From Streptomyces sp. NBC_00670 (GTDB taxonomy: Bacteria > Actinomycetota > Actinomycetes > Streptomycetales > Streptomycetaceae): DNA of 64,000 nt. The translations under genes were made by a program, and so were the position numbers. The notes under the pieces were generated by a model. That model was not told the origin of the DNA and did no database searches. It saw nothing but the letters and a program-made list of their open reading frames with translations. Positions 1 to 7,786 of the stretch are shown here, one piece after another (the stretch's first letter is position 1; every line of letters starts with the position of its first letter). Where the stretch lies: positions 3,482,501 to 3,546,500 of the forward strand of contig NZ_CP109017.1 in assembly GCF_036226765.1 (NCBI RefSeq), read 5' to 3'.

Positions 1-2
1 TG

Positions 3-1178
3 CGGGGTCTGGGAGCCATGACGGCGGGTGCCGTGCTCGCCGTCTTCGCCGTGGCGGCACTCGTGGTGCTGCCGTTCGCCGGGCGGGCCATCGTCCGGCG
101 CGGTCCGCTGCCGGTGCTGCTCGCCGCCCTGGGGGCCGCCGCGGTCGGCTCGCTCAGTCTGGGTCTCGCGGGTGGCGCGGTGAGCGTGCTGCTCTCGTCG
201 GCCCTGCTCGGTGCGGGCCAGGCCGTGATGCAGCCGGCGCTGGCGACGATGATCGTCGACTGCTCGCCGACCGAGACGCGGTCGCGCGCCTTCGCCATGC
301 AGTTCTTCCTGCAGAACCTGGGGCTCGGTGTCGGCGGGCTCATAGGTGGTCACCTCGTGGACACCTCCCGTCCGGCGTCCTTCACGTTGCTGTTCGCGAT
401 CGAGGCGGCGATGTTCCTGCTGCTCGTGGTCGTCATGGCCACCGTCCGTGTGCCGCGGGCACCGCGTGTTGCGGAGGCCGTGGCCGGCCGGGCGGCGAGC
501 GGTTGGAAGCAGATCATGGGCAACCGGGCCATGGTGCAGCTGTGCGTGCTCGGGTTCGTGCTGTTCTTCGCCTGCTACGGGCAGTTCGACTCCGGGCTGA
601 GCGCGTACGGCGTGGAGGCGGCGGGCGTCTCGCCGTCCACGCTGGGGACGGCGCTGGCCGCGAACACCGCGGTGATCGTGGTCGCGCAGTTCGCCGTGCT
701 GCGGATTGTCGAGCGGCGCAGGCGCTCGCGGGTCATCGCCGTCGTGGGACTCATATGGGCCTTCGCCTGGGTCCTGGCGGGGTACGCCGGTCTGGGCCAC
801 GCCGGGCACGCGATGGCGACGGCGGCGTTCGTGTCGACCTACGCGCTGTTCGGGCTGGGCGAGGCGATGCTGTCGCCGACCGTGGCGCCGCTGGTGGCCG
901 ATCTGGCGCCCGAGGGCATGGCCGGGCAGTACAACTCGGTCTTCGCCCTGGTGAAGCAGCTCGCCATGGCCGTCGGTCCGGCGGTGGGCGGTCCCATGGG
1001 GGCGTCGCTGTTCGCGCCGTACATAGGGACGTTCCTGGTGTTCTCGCTGGGCATCACCTTCCTCGCGATACGGCTGGGGCGGCAGCTCACCCCCGGGCAG
1101 AACCAGCCCTCGGCTGCGCGCAGCCGGGTGGTGGCGCAGGGCGGGGCGTCCGCCGAGCCGGCGGTGGCGCAGGCCTGA
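3..1178 (+). CDS. MFS transporter, 5'-truncated by window edge
   Basis: Membrane exporter of the major facilitator superfamily. The frame is open to the left edge (in-frame codons precede the first ATG at 18), and the first visible segment, with GRAIVRRGPLPVLL, is the TM2-loop 2-3 signature, so the N-terminus and TM1 lie outside the window. About ten further hydrophobic helices follow. The loop near residues 210-240 (VERRRRSRV) is the cytoplasmic loop 8-9. The C-terminus is Ala-rich and unstructured. The substrate cannot be told; proteins of this shape are usually annotated as drug efflux. No partner gene is visible. The family call is firm and the substrate unknown. Confidence 0.85.
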   Translation, partial: RGLGAMTAGAVLAVFAVAALVVLPFAGRAIVRRGPLPVLLAALGAAAVGSLSLGLAGGAVSVLLSSALLGAGQAVMQPALATMIVDCSPTETRSRAFAMQFFLQNLGLGVGGLIGGHLVDTSRPASFTLLFAIEAAMFLLLVVVMATVRVPRAPRVAEAVAGRAASGWKQIMGNRAMVQLCVLGFVLFFACYGQFDSGLSAYGVEAAGVSPSTLGTALAANTAVIVVAQFAVLRIVERRRRSRVIAVVGLIWAFAWVLAGYAGLGHAGHAMATAAFVSTYALFGLGEAMLSPTVAPLVADLAPEGMAGQYNSVFALVKQLAMAVGPAVGGPMGASLFAPYIGTFLVFSLGITFLAIRLGRQLTPGQNQPSAARSRVVAQGGASAEPAVAQA

Positions 1179-1202
1179 CCGGGACCGGCGGTCCGGGGCC
1201 GG

Positions 1203-3083
1203 TCAGTGGGCCGTCGTCGCGCCCTTCGGCAGGGCGAACTCGCACCACACCGCCTTGCCGCCGCCGGGGGTGCGCCGGGAGCCCCAGTTGGAGGCGATGG
1301 TCGCCACGATGGCGATGCCCCGGCCGGCCTCGTCGATCGGTTCGGCCCGACGGCGGCGCGGGAGGTGGTCGTCGCCGTCGGTGACCTCGATGATCAGGCG
1401 GCGGTCGGTGCGGCGCAGCCGAAGCCGCATCGGGGGTGTGCCGTGCTTGAGGGAGTTGGCGACCAGTTCGCTGGTGGCGAGCACGCCCGCGTCGTGCAGG
1501 TCGGTGGGGAAGCGCCAGCTGGTCAGGACACCGGAGGCGAAGGCGCGTGCGCGGGGTGCGGCTTCGACGCCGCCGAGCAGGTCGAGGGCGGCGTTGCGGA
1601 AGAGTTCGCCGTCGTGGCCGGTGCGGCTGGGATGCTGGAGGACGAGGACGGCGACGTCGTCGTCGTGGTCGGCGGTGACGCCGGCGGAGCGGACCAGGCG
1701 GTCGCAGACGACCTGGGGGCTGCCGGTGGCTCCGGCCAGGGCGCGCTCGAGGGCGGCGATGCCTTCGTCGAGGTCCTTGTCGCGCCGTTCGACGAGGCCG
1801 TCGGTGTAGAGGACGGCGGTGGAGCCGGGGCCGAGGGGAACCGAGCCGGAGCTGTGGATCCAGCCGCCGGTGCCCAGCGGTGGGCCGGTGGGCTCGTCGG
1901 TGCGCAGCACCGTGCCGAACTCGTCCCGCACGAGGATGGGCAGGTGGCCGGCCGAGGCGTACACCAGCCGGCCCTCGTTGGGGTCGTGGATGGCGTAGAC
2001 GCAGGTGGCGATCTGGTTGGCGTCGATCTCCGCGGCGAGGCCGTCGAGGAGCTGGAGCACCTCGTGCGGGGGCAGGTCGAGGCGGGCGTAGGCGCGGACG
2101 GCGGTGCGGAGCTGGCCCATGACGGCCGCCGCGCGGACGCCGCGGCCCATGACGTCGCCGATGACCAGGGCGGTGCGGCCGCCGCCGAGGGTGATGACGT
2201 CGTACCAGTCACCGCCGACGGCGGCCTCGGTGCCGCCGGGCTGGTAGGTGGCGGCGATGCGGAGGTCGTCCGGCTGTTCGAGTTCCTGGGGCAGCAGGGA
2301 GCGCTGAAGGGTGACGGCGGTGCGGCGCTGTTCTCGTTCGCTGGCGCGGAGTCGTTCGGCGGCTTCGGCGTGGTCGGTGACGTCGGTGGCGAAGACCAGC
2401 ACACCGCCGAGGGGCGCGCCGGGGCGCGCTCCGCCACTGCCCCCACGTGCGCCCTCGCGTGACGAATCGTCGCGCGGTGCGGCGCCGCGGGCCGCGGCGT
2501 CGGTGGCAGCGCTCCCGGGGGCCGTCTCGGCGGGGGCCGCGCCGGCCGCGCCGACCGTGGCGGCGTCGGCCGTCGTGCCGGCCTGGGCCGAGGCGCTGCG
2601 GGCCGCGTCGGCCGGGGCCGTGGGCGCCGCGCCCGTGGCGGGCAGGGTGACGGGGGTGCAGGTGAAGGTGTAGGAGCGGCCGTCGGGGGCCTTGCGGGAC
2701 TTGACCGTGCGCGGCCGGGCGCTGCGCAGCACCTGGTCGAGGAGGGGGAGCAGGCCCAGTTCGGCCAGTTCGGGCAGGGCCTCGCGGGCCGGGGCGCCGG
2801 GCGCGCGGGGACCGAAGGCCGCGGTGTAGGCGCCGTTGACGTAGGCGATGCGGTGGTCGGGGCCGTGGACCAGGGCGACGAGGGCCGGGACCTGGTCGAG
2901 GACCTCGCGGGCCGGCAGGTTCTCGACGGCGGGTCCGGGATGCCGGTCGTCGGTGGACCGCTCGGCGCGGGCCGCGGGCACCGAGCCTTTCCCCCTCCGG
3001 TCCGTAGCGAGCGGGTGCTCGGTCCGCGCGGCGGCGCGGCGCTGCGTTCCGGGGAGCCGGGCGCTCCAGCGCGTGAAGTTCAC
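1203..3083 (-). CDS. PAS-PP2C (SpoIIE)-HATPase regulatory phosphatase
   Basis: Cytosolic signalling protein of 626 aa that probably controls an anti-sigma/anti-anti-sigma switch. A PAS-like domain (about 60-125, with AYVNGAYTAAFG) is followed by a 75-residue Ala/Gly linker (150-225), a SpoIIE-type PP2C domain with metal-binding motifs GGDWYDV (290-296), GDVMGRG (309-315), YTDGL (426-430) and DHDDDVAVL (472-480), then an RsbW-like HATPase with N-box SELVANSLKHG (538-548) and G-box GRGIAIV (587-593). Phosphatase and kinase of opposite function in one chain is common in Streptomyces. I chose GTG at 3083, behind a weak GAGG; the frame is open up to 3365. No sigma factor or antagonist is adjacent, so the target is unknown. 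Confidence 0.85.
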   Translation of the reverse strand: MNFTRWSARLPGTQRRAAARTEHPLATDRRGKGSVPAARAERSTDDRHPGPAVENLPAREVLDQVPALVALVHGPDHRIAYVNGAYTAAFGPRAPGAPAREALPELAELGLLPLLDQVLRSARPRTVKSRKAPDGRSYTFTCTPVTLPATGAAPTAPADAARSASAQAGTTADAATVGAAGAAPAETAPGSAATDAAARGAAPRDDSSREGARGGSGGARPGAPLGGVLVFATDVTDHAEAAERLRASEREQRRTAVTLQRSLLPQELEQPDDLRIAATYQPGGTEAAVGGDWYDVITLGGGRTALVIGDVMGRGVRAAAVMGQLRTAVRAYARLDLPPHEVLQLLDGLAAEIDANQIATCVYAIHDPNEGRLVYASAGHLPILVRDEFGTVLRTDEPTGPPLGTGGWIHSSGSVPLGPGSTAVLYTDGLVERRDKDLDEGIAALERALAGATGSPQVVCDRLVRSAGVTADHDDDVAVLVLQHPSRTGHDGELFRNAALDLLGGVEAAPRARAFASGVLTSWRFPTDLHDAGVLATSELVANSLKHGTPPMRLRLRRTDRRLIIEVTDGDDHLPRRRRAEPIDEAGRGIAIVATIASNWGSRRTPGGGKAVWCEFALPKGATTAH

Positions 3084-3291
3084 CGAATTCTTGCCTCGTG
3101 GTGTTGTTGTCGGTCGGCCGGCTCCGGGTCCGGCCGGAGGGCGAAGGGGGTGTCCCTCGGTGCCGCACGGCGCGATGGAAGGCCTGGGGCCGGAGGCGAG
3201 CGGTCGGCTCGTCCGGCGTCGCGGTCCAGTCTGGCCGACCGGAGCGACATCCGTCAGACGCCTGCCCCCGCGTCGGAGTTCCTGAATCCGG

Positions 3292-4668
3292 TCAGGACGA
3301 CCCCTTCGAGTTGTCCGAGGGATCCTGCGGGGGCTTCCCACCGGCCGCGAGTTCGAATTCCGCACGGGGGTGTTCGAGCGAGCCGAGCGAGACGATCTCG
3401 CGCTTGAAGAGGCCGGCGAGGGTCCACTCGGCGAGGACGCGCGCCTTGCGGTTGAAGGTGGGCACCCGGCTGAGGTGGTAGGTGCGGTGCATGAACCACG
3501 CCGGCCAGCCCTTCAGCTTGCGCCCGTACACATGCGCGACTCCCTTGTGCAGCCCCAGGGAGGCGACCGAGCCGACGTAGGCGTGGGAGTACTGCTGGAG
3601 CGGCTCTCCGCGCACCGAGCGGGCGATGTTGTCGCCGAGCGTCTTCGCCTGGCGGACCGCGTGCTGGGCGTTGGGCGCGGTCTCCCTGCCGGGCTCGTCG
3701 GCGGTCACGTCGGGCACGGCGGCGGCGTCGCCCGCGCCCCAGGCGTGGTCGACGCCGTCGACGGTCAGGTAAGGGGTGCATTTCAGCCGCCCGCGTTCGT
3801 TGAGCGGGAGGTCGGTGGCGGCGAGCACCGGGTGCGGTTTCACACCGGCGGTCCACACGACCGTTCGGGTGGGGAAGCGGGCTCCGTCGCTGAGGACGGC
3901 GATCCGGTCGACGCAGGACTCCAGACGGGTGTCGAGGCGTACGTCGATGTTGCGGCGGCGCAGTTCGGTGACGGTGTAGCGGCCCATCTCCTCGCCGACC
4001 TCGGGGAGGATGCGGCCGGTCGCCTCGACGAGGATCCATTTCATGTCCTCGCGCCGGACGTTGTGGTAGTAGCGCGAGGCGTAGCGGGCCATGTCCTCGA
4101 GTTCGGCGAGGGCCTCCACGCCCGCGTAGCCGCCGCCGACGAAGACGAAGGTCAGGGCGGCGTCGCGGATCGCGGGGTCGCGGGTGGAGGAGGCGATGTC
4201 GAGCTGTTCGATGACGTGGTTGCGCAGGCCGATGGCCTCCTCGACGTTCTTGAAGCCGATGCCGTGCTCGGCGAGGCCGGGGACCGGCAGGGTGCGCGAG
4301 ACCGATCCCGGGGCGAGCACGAGTTCGTCGTAGGACAGCTGTTCGGTGCCGCCGGTCTCCTCGGTGGCGAGGGTGGTGAGCGTGGCGGTGCGCTTGGAGT
4401 GGTTGATCGTCCGCACCTCGCCGACGACGATCCGGCATTCCGGCAGGACCCTGCGCAGCGGGACGACGACATGGCGCGGGGAGATGGAGCCGGCCGCGGC
4501 CTCCGGCAGGAACGGCTGATAGGTCATGTACGGGTCGGGGGAGACCACCACGATCTCGACCTCGCCCCGCCCGAGTTCGGCCTTGAGCTTCCGCTGCAGA
4601 CGCAGCGCGGTGTACAGCCCGACGTAGCCGCCGCCGACGATGAGAATGCGCACCGGTACCTTCACCAT
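3292..4668 (-). CDS. ndh: NAD(P)/FAD-dependent oxidoreductase, type II NADH dehydrogenase
   Basis: Single-subunit NADH:quinone oxidoreductase (NDH-2 family), which feeds electrons to menaquinone without pumping protons. From the ATG at 4668 (458 aa) the FAD-binding GGGYVGLY is at 12-19, the second dinucleotide fold FVFVGGGYAGVEAL (NADH) at 174-187, and the C-terminal FAD motif GAGDAAAV at 311-318. The segment YMTYQPFLPEAAAG with SISPRHVVVPLR is typical of actinobacterial NDH-2 paralogues. The amphipathic C-terminal region (about 395-440, with WPAWFMHRTYHL) is the usual membrane-binding part. A GTG at 4701 would add 11 basic residues; neither start has a strong ribosome site. It is transcribed separately from its neighbours. 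Confidence 0.85.
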   Translation of the reverse strand: MVKVPVRILIVGGGYVGLYTALRLQRKLKAELGRGEVEIVVVSPDPYMTYQPFLPEAAAGSISPRHVVVPLRRVLPECRIVVGEVRTINHSKRTATLTTLATEETGGTEQLSYDELVLAPGSVSRTLPVPGLAEHGIGFKNVEEAIGLRNHVIEQLDIASSTRDPAIRDAALTFVFVGGGYAGVEALAELEDMARYASRYYHNVRREDMKWILVEATGRILPEVGEEMGRYTVTELRRRNIDVRLDTRLESCVDRIAVLSDGARFPTRTVVWTAGVKPHPVLAATDLPLNERGRLKCTPYLTVDGVDHAWGAGDAAAVPDVTADEPGRETAPNAQHAVRQAKTLGDNIARSVRGEPLQQYSHAYVGSVASLGLHKGVAHVYGRKLKGWPAWFMHRTYHLSRVPTFNRKARVLAEWTLAGLFKREIVSLGSLEHPRAEFELAAGGKPPQDPSDNSKGSS

Positions 4669-4701
4669 CCCATGACGCACCCGACGCCGGAGTTTGTCCA
4701 C

Positions 4702-5070
4702 AGGGCCGACCGTTTGTGTGACTGGACGTGTGCCCCGTCCGGGGTTGGCCGAATCCCCGTCGGCGGCTCGGAACGGGCGTAAGTGCGCAGCTCAGTGGCG
4801 TGAACGGAGGGCGGGAAGAGCATGCAATCAGGACACAACGCCCCCGTGCGCCGATCGGGGGGCGCTCCGTGCGGAACCTGCCCCTTCTGAATTGACTCCC
4901 GCTCAACTATGTTCGTGTCCCGACGGGGTGTAGGGGGATGTGCCGGGCAGGGCGCGCGACGGGGCGGGCCGGCCGGGTACGACGCTCGTTCCGCGCGCTC
5001 CGGCTGCAGCGAACGCTGCGATGAACGGGGAGAGTCTCCGGGGGGAGACGCCAATACCGGGGGAACGCTT
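4702..5070. other. Intergenic region between ndh and a divergent tetR gene
   Basis: About 370 bases hold the divergent promoters. The stretch from about 4888 to 4915 is the least GC-rich part and contains TTGACT (4893-4898), a possible -35 element. An open frame from 4909 continues into the TetR gene, but its codons before 5071 show no conserved protein character, and GGGGGA just before 5071 marks the real start. No convincing operator palindrome was found. Confidence 0.4.
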
Positions 5071-5943
5071 ATGCATATTCAGGACTCTCATTGGTCGCCC
5101 GTGTCCGCCGTCGCATCCGGCGGACCGGTGGGCGCGGCGGTGAGCGACGGACGCGGCGAGGGGCCGCGGACGGCACCGCTGCGGGTGGACGCACAGCGCA
5201 ATCTGGAGCACGTTCTGCGTGCGGCCCGCGAGGTCTTCGGCGAACTGGGGTACGGGGCGCCGATGGAGGACGTGGCGCGGCGGGCGCGGGTCGGCGTCGG
5301 CACGGTGTACCGGCGCTTCCCGAGCAAGGACGTCCTGGTGCGGCGGATAGCCGAGGAGGAGACCTCCCGGCTGACCGACCAGGCACGGACGGCGCTCGGG
5401 CAGGAGGACGAGCCGTGGTCGGCGCTCCAGCGCTTCCTGCGCACGTCGGTGGCGTCCGGTGCGGGCCGGTTGCTGCCGCCGCAGGTGCTGCGCGTCGGGG
5501 TCGCCGAGGAGGAACAGGGCGGTCAGGGCCCGGCCGAGGGCGCGGGCACGGAGACGGGCGAGGGCGCGGTTCCGGCCGGCGGGCCGGGGCCGATTCCGGC
5601 CGCGGCCCCCGGGCCGGTGGCGGGCGGGGCGTCGGAGCAGGCGCTGCTGCCGCAGCAGCGGACTGGGCAGCCGGGCCCCGAGCTGCGGCTGGTGGAGCAG
5701 CGGCAGGCCCCGGAGGCGGCGCTGGACGACGCCGGCGCGGCCGAACTGCTGGACGTGGTGGGGCAGCTGGTGGACCGCGCGCGGGCCGCCGGCGAGCTGC
5801 GGCCCGACGTGACGGTCTCCGACGTCCTGCTGGTGATAGCCACGGCCGCCCCCTCGCTGCCGGACGCGGCGCAGCAGGCGGCGGCCTCGGCACGGCTGCT
5901 GGACATCCTCCTGGAGGGTCTGCGGTCACGTCCGCACGGATGA
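5071..5943 (+). CDS. TetR/AcrR family transcriptional regulator
   Basis: DNA-binding regulator of 290 aa. The TetR helix-turn-helix lies at about 45-90: NLEHVLRAAREVFGELGYG, then MEDVARRARVGVGTVYRRF and SKDVLVRRI. The ligand domain is interrupted by a 50-residue Gly/Pro/Ala/Glu-rich insertion (about 150-205), which makes the protein longer than the usual 190-220 aa and looks disordered. The start at 5071 is set by GGGGGA 7 bases upstream. An ECF sigma factor gene follows on the same strand after 131 bp. Ligand and targets are unknown; regulation of the divergent ndh gene is possible but no operator is evident. Confidence 0.85.
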   Translation: MHIQDSHWSPVSAVASGGPVGAAVSDGRGEGPRTAPLRVDAQRNLEHVLRAAREVFGELGYGAPMEDVARRARVGVGTVYRRFPSKDVLVRRIAEEETSRLTDQARTALGQEDEPWSALQRFLRTSVASGAGRLLPPQVLRVGVAEEEQGGQGPAEGAGTETGEGAVPAGGPGPIPAAAPGPVAGGASEQALLPQQRTGQPGPELRLVEQRQAPEAALDDAGAAELLDVVGQLVDRARAAGELRPDVTVSDVLLVIATAAPSLPDAAQQAAASARLLDILLEGLRSRPHG

Positions 5944-6074
5944 GCCGCTGAACCCCTGTTCGACGTATCCGCTCGGACGGGTGGTGGGCCGCCGGCTCGG
6001 CGGTCCACCACCCCGGAGCCGTGGCAGGCTGACCGGGTGTTCGGGTGGGCGTGTGCAGGCAGGGGCTTTCCGCG

Positions 6075-7649
6075 ATGAGCGTTGACCGTGGTGGGGAGAG
6101 CGTTCCCCCGTCGCCGCCGTCGGCGTCGTCCTCCGGGCCGGTGCCGGTGCCGCCGTCCGACGCCGAGCTGATCGGGCGGATGCGCGACGGGGACGACACG
6201 GCGTACGAGGAGTTGTTCCGGCGCCATTCCGGGGCCGTGCGCCGGTACGCGCGTACGTGCTGCCGGGACGCGGACACCGCGGACGATCTCACCGCCGAGG
6301 TCTTCGCCCGCATGCTCCAGGCGGTGCGCGGCGGCTCCGGTCCCGCGCACGCCGTACGGCCGTACCTGCTGACGACCGTCCGCCGGGTCGCCGCGCGCTG
6401 GACGGCCTCGGCCAGGCGGGAGCAGCTCGTCGACGACTTCGCCGTGTTCGCGGCGCAGGCCTCCGCCGCACGGGGGCGGAGGGCGGTGGAGGACGCGGGC
6501 GGGGCCGGTCCCGAGTCGGGGTCCTTCGGTGCGGGGACGGAGCTCGGCGCGGACGTGCGGGCGATGCACGCGGCCGAACAGTCGCTGGCGGTACGGGCGT
6601 TCCGCTCGCTGCCGGAGCGGTGGCAGGCCGTGCTGTGGCACACGGAGGTCGAGGACGAGTCGCCGAGTGAGGTGGCCGTGCTGTTCGGGCTCGACGCGAA
6701 CGGCACGCGGGTGCTGGCGAGCCGGGCCCGGGAGGGGCTGCGGCAGGCGTATCTCCAGGCGCATGTGAGCGAGGCGCTGGCCGGGGACGAGGGATGTGCC
6801 CGGTATGCCGAGCAGCTCGGGGCGTATGTGCGGGGACGGTTGCGTACGCGTGCGGAGCGGGGGGTGCGGGGGCATCTCGAGCGGTGTGCGCGGTGCCGGG
6901 TGGCGGCGTCGCAGCTGGGGGAAGTGGCGGGTGGGATTCCGGCGGTCGTGCCGGTGGCGGTCGTCGGGTGGTTCGGGGTGGCCGGGTACGGGAAGGTGGC
7001 GGGGCTGGTCGCGGGTGGGGGTGCGGTGGGGGCCGGGGCCGGCGCGGCTGTCGGCGCCGGCCCCGACGCCGGATCCATAGGGGGTGGAGCCGGGGTTTCC
7101 GAGGGGGTGGGGACGCCGATGAAGGCTGGCATCGCGGTGGGGGTGGTGGCCGCGGCGGTGGCGGCTGTCGCCCTGGCATTGACGGGGGGTCATGGGGAGA
7201 AGGAGGAGGTGGCAGGGGCGCCACCGCCGTCCGCGTCGCGAGGAGTCGAGTCGGTGAGGCCGGGGCCGGTGGGGTCTTCGGGGGCGGGAGCGAGGCCGGA
7301 GCCCTCCGAAAGTTCTGCGGTTCCTGCGGTTTCTGCGGTTCCTGGGGTTTCTGCGACTCCGGATGCCACGGTGTCGGTGTCCGCCAAGCCGGTCGAGAGT
7401 CGCGTGCCTGTTGTGCGGCGGTCGCCTTCTGCGGTGGCGCCCGTTGTCTCGCCCAGTGGGGCGCCTGACGTCTCACCCAGCGCGGTGGTGCCTTCGGCTT
7501 CGCCCTCGAATGGTGGGGTTCTGGTGCGGGTCGACGTGGGTGGGGTGCTCGGTGTGGAGGTGGGAGTTCGGGGAGGTTTATTCGCCCCCGCCGCCCCTGC
7601 CCTGCCCGTCCTCCAGGGGCTTCGCCCCTTCGACCCCGTGGGGGAGTGA
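6075..7649 (+). CDS. ECF sigma factor fused to zinc anti-sigma-like domain and membrane helix
   Basis: RNA polymerase sigma factor of 524 aa with an attached control module. Sigma region 2 is at about 30-110 (SDAELIGRMRDGDDTAYEEL) and region 4 at about 175-235 (FRSLPERWQAVLWHTEVEDE, then a helix-turn-helix). A ZAS-type zinc motif H-x3-C-x2-C follows (H267, C271, C274, in HLERCARC), then a Gly/Ala-rich linker, one predicted membrane helix at about 349-372 and a Pro/Ser/Val-rich tail. This resembles membrane-tethered ECF groups with C-terminal extensions, so the sigma is probably held inactive at the membrane until cleavage or a conformational signal. The last 25 codons derive from a dispersed repeat and include a rare TTA (7578-7580). 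Start chosen at ATG 6075; GTG 6045 is possible. Confidence 0.8.
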   Translation: MSVDRGGESVPPSPPSASSSGPVPVPPSDAELIGRMRDGDDTAYEELFRRHSGAVRRYARTCCRDADTADDLTAEVFARMLQAVRGGSGPAHAVRPYLLTTVRRVAARWTASARREQLVDDFAVFAAQASAARGRRAVEDAGGAGPESGSFGAGTELGADVRAMHAAEQSLAVRAFRSLPERWQAVLWHTEVEDESPSEVAVLFGLDANGTRVLASRAREGLRQAYLQAHVSEALAGDEGCARYAEQLGAYVRGRLRTRAERGVRGHLERCARCRVAASQLGEVAGGIPAVVPVAVVGWFGVAGYGKVAGLVAGGGAVGAGAGAAVGAGPDAGSIGGGAGVSEGVGTPMKAGIAVGVVAAAVAAVALALTGGHGEKEEVAGAPPPSASRGVESVRPGPVGSSGAGARPEPSESSAVPAVSAVPGVSATPDATVSVSAKPVESRVPVVRRSPSAVAPVVSPSGAPDVSPSAVVPSASPSNGGVLVRVDVGGVLGVEVGVRGGLFAPAAPALPVLQGLRPFDPVGE

Positions 7650-7775
7650 GCGGTTCGGGTGGGGGCGCGCAATAGCTCGGGGGGAGTGGGGTTGTGGGAC
7701 GGGTGCGGGTGTGTCGTGGCTGGTCGCGCCCGCGCGGCGGAGCCGCAGATCAATACAGCCCCGCGCCCCTGGCGG
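7581..7775. repeat. Composite dispersed repeat, copy 1
   Basis: A GC-rich element whose left part (about 7581-7650) begins TTCGCCCCCGCCGCCCCT, continues with AGGGGCTTCGCCCCTT and includes the last codons of the sigma-factor gene; its right part (about 7760-7790) contains CCCCGCGCCCCTGGCGGGGC. A second copy with the same order of parts is at about 12058-12210. The inner segments are inverted repeats that could fold as hairpins. I recognise this class as common between Streptomyces genes, with no known function. Confidence 0.6.
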
Positions 7776-7786
7776 GGCCCCCGCGG

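Noticed and set aside
1206..2462. Long plus-strand open frame of 418 codons
   Set aside because: It is the antisense shadow of the PP2C phosphatase; composition is Val/Gly/Ala-biased with no motif.
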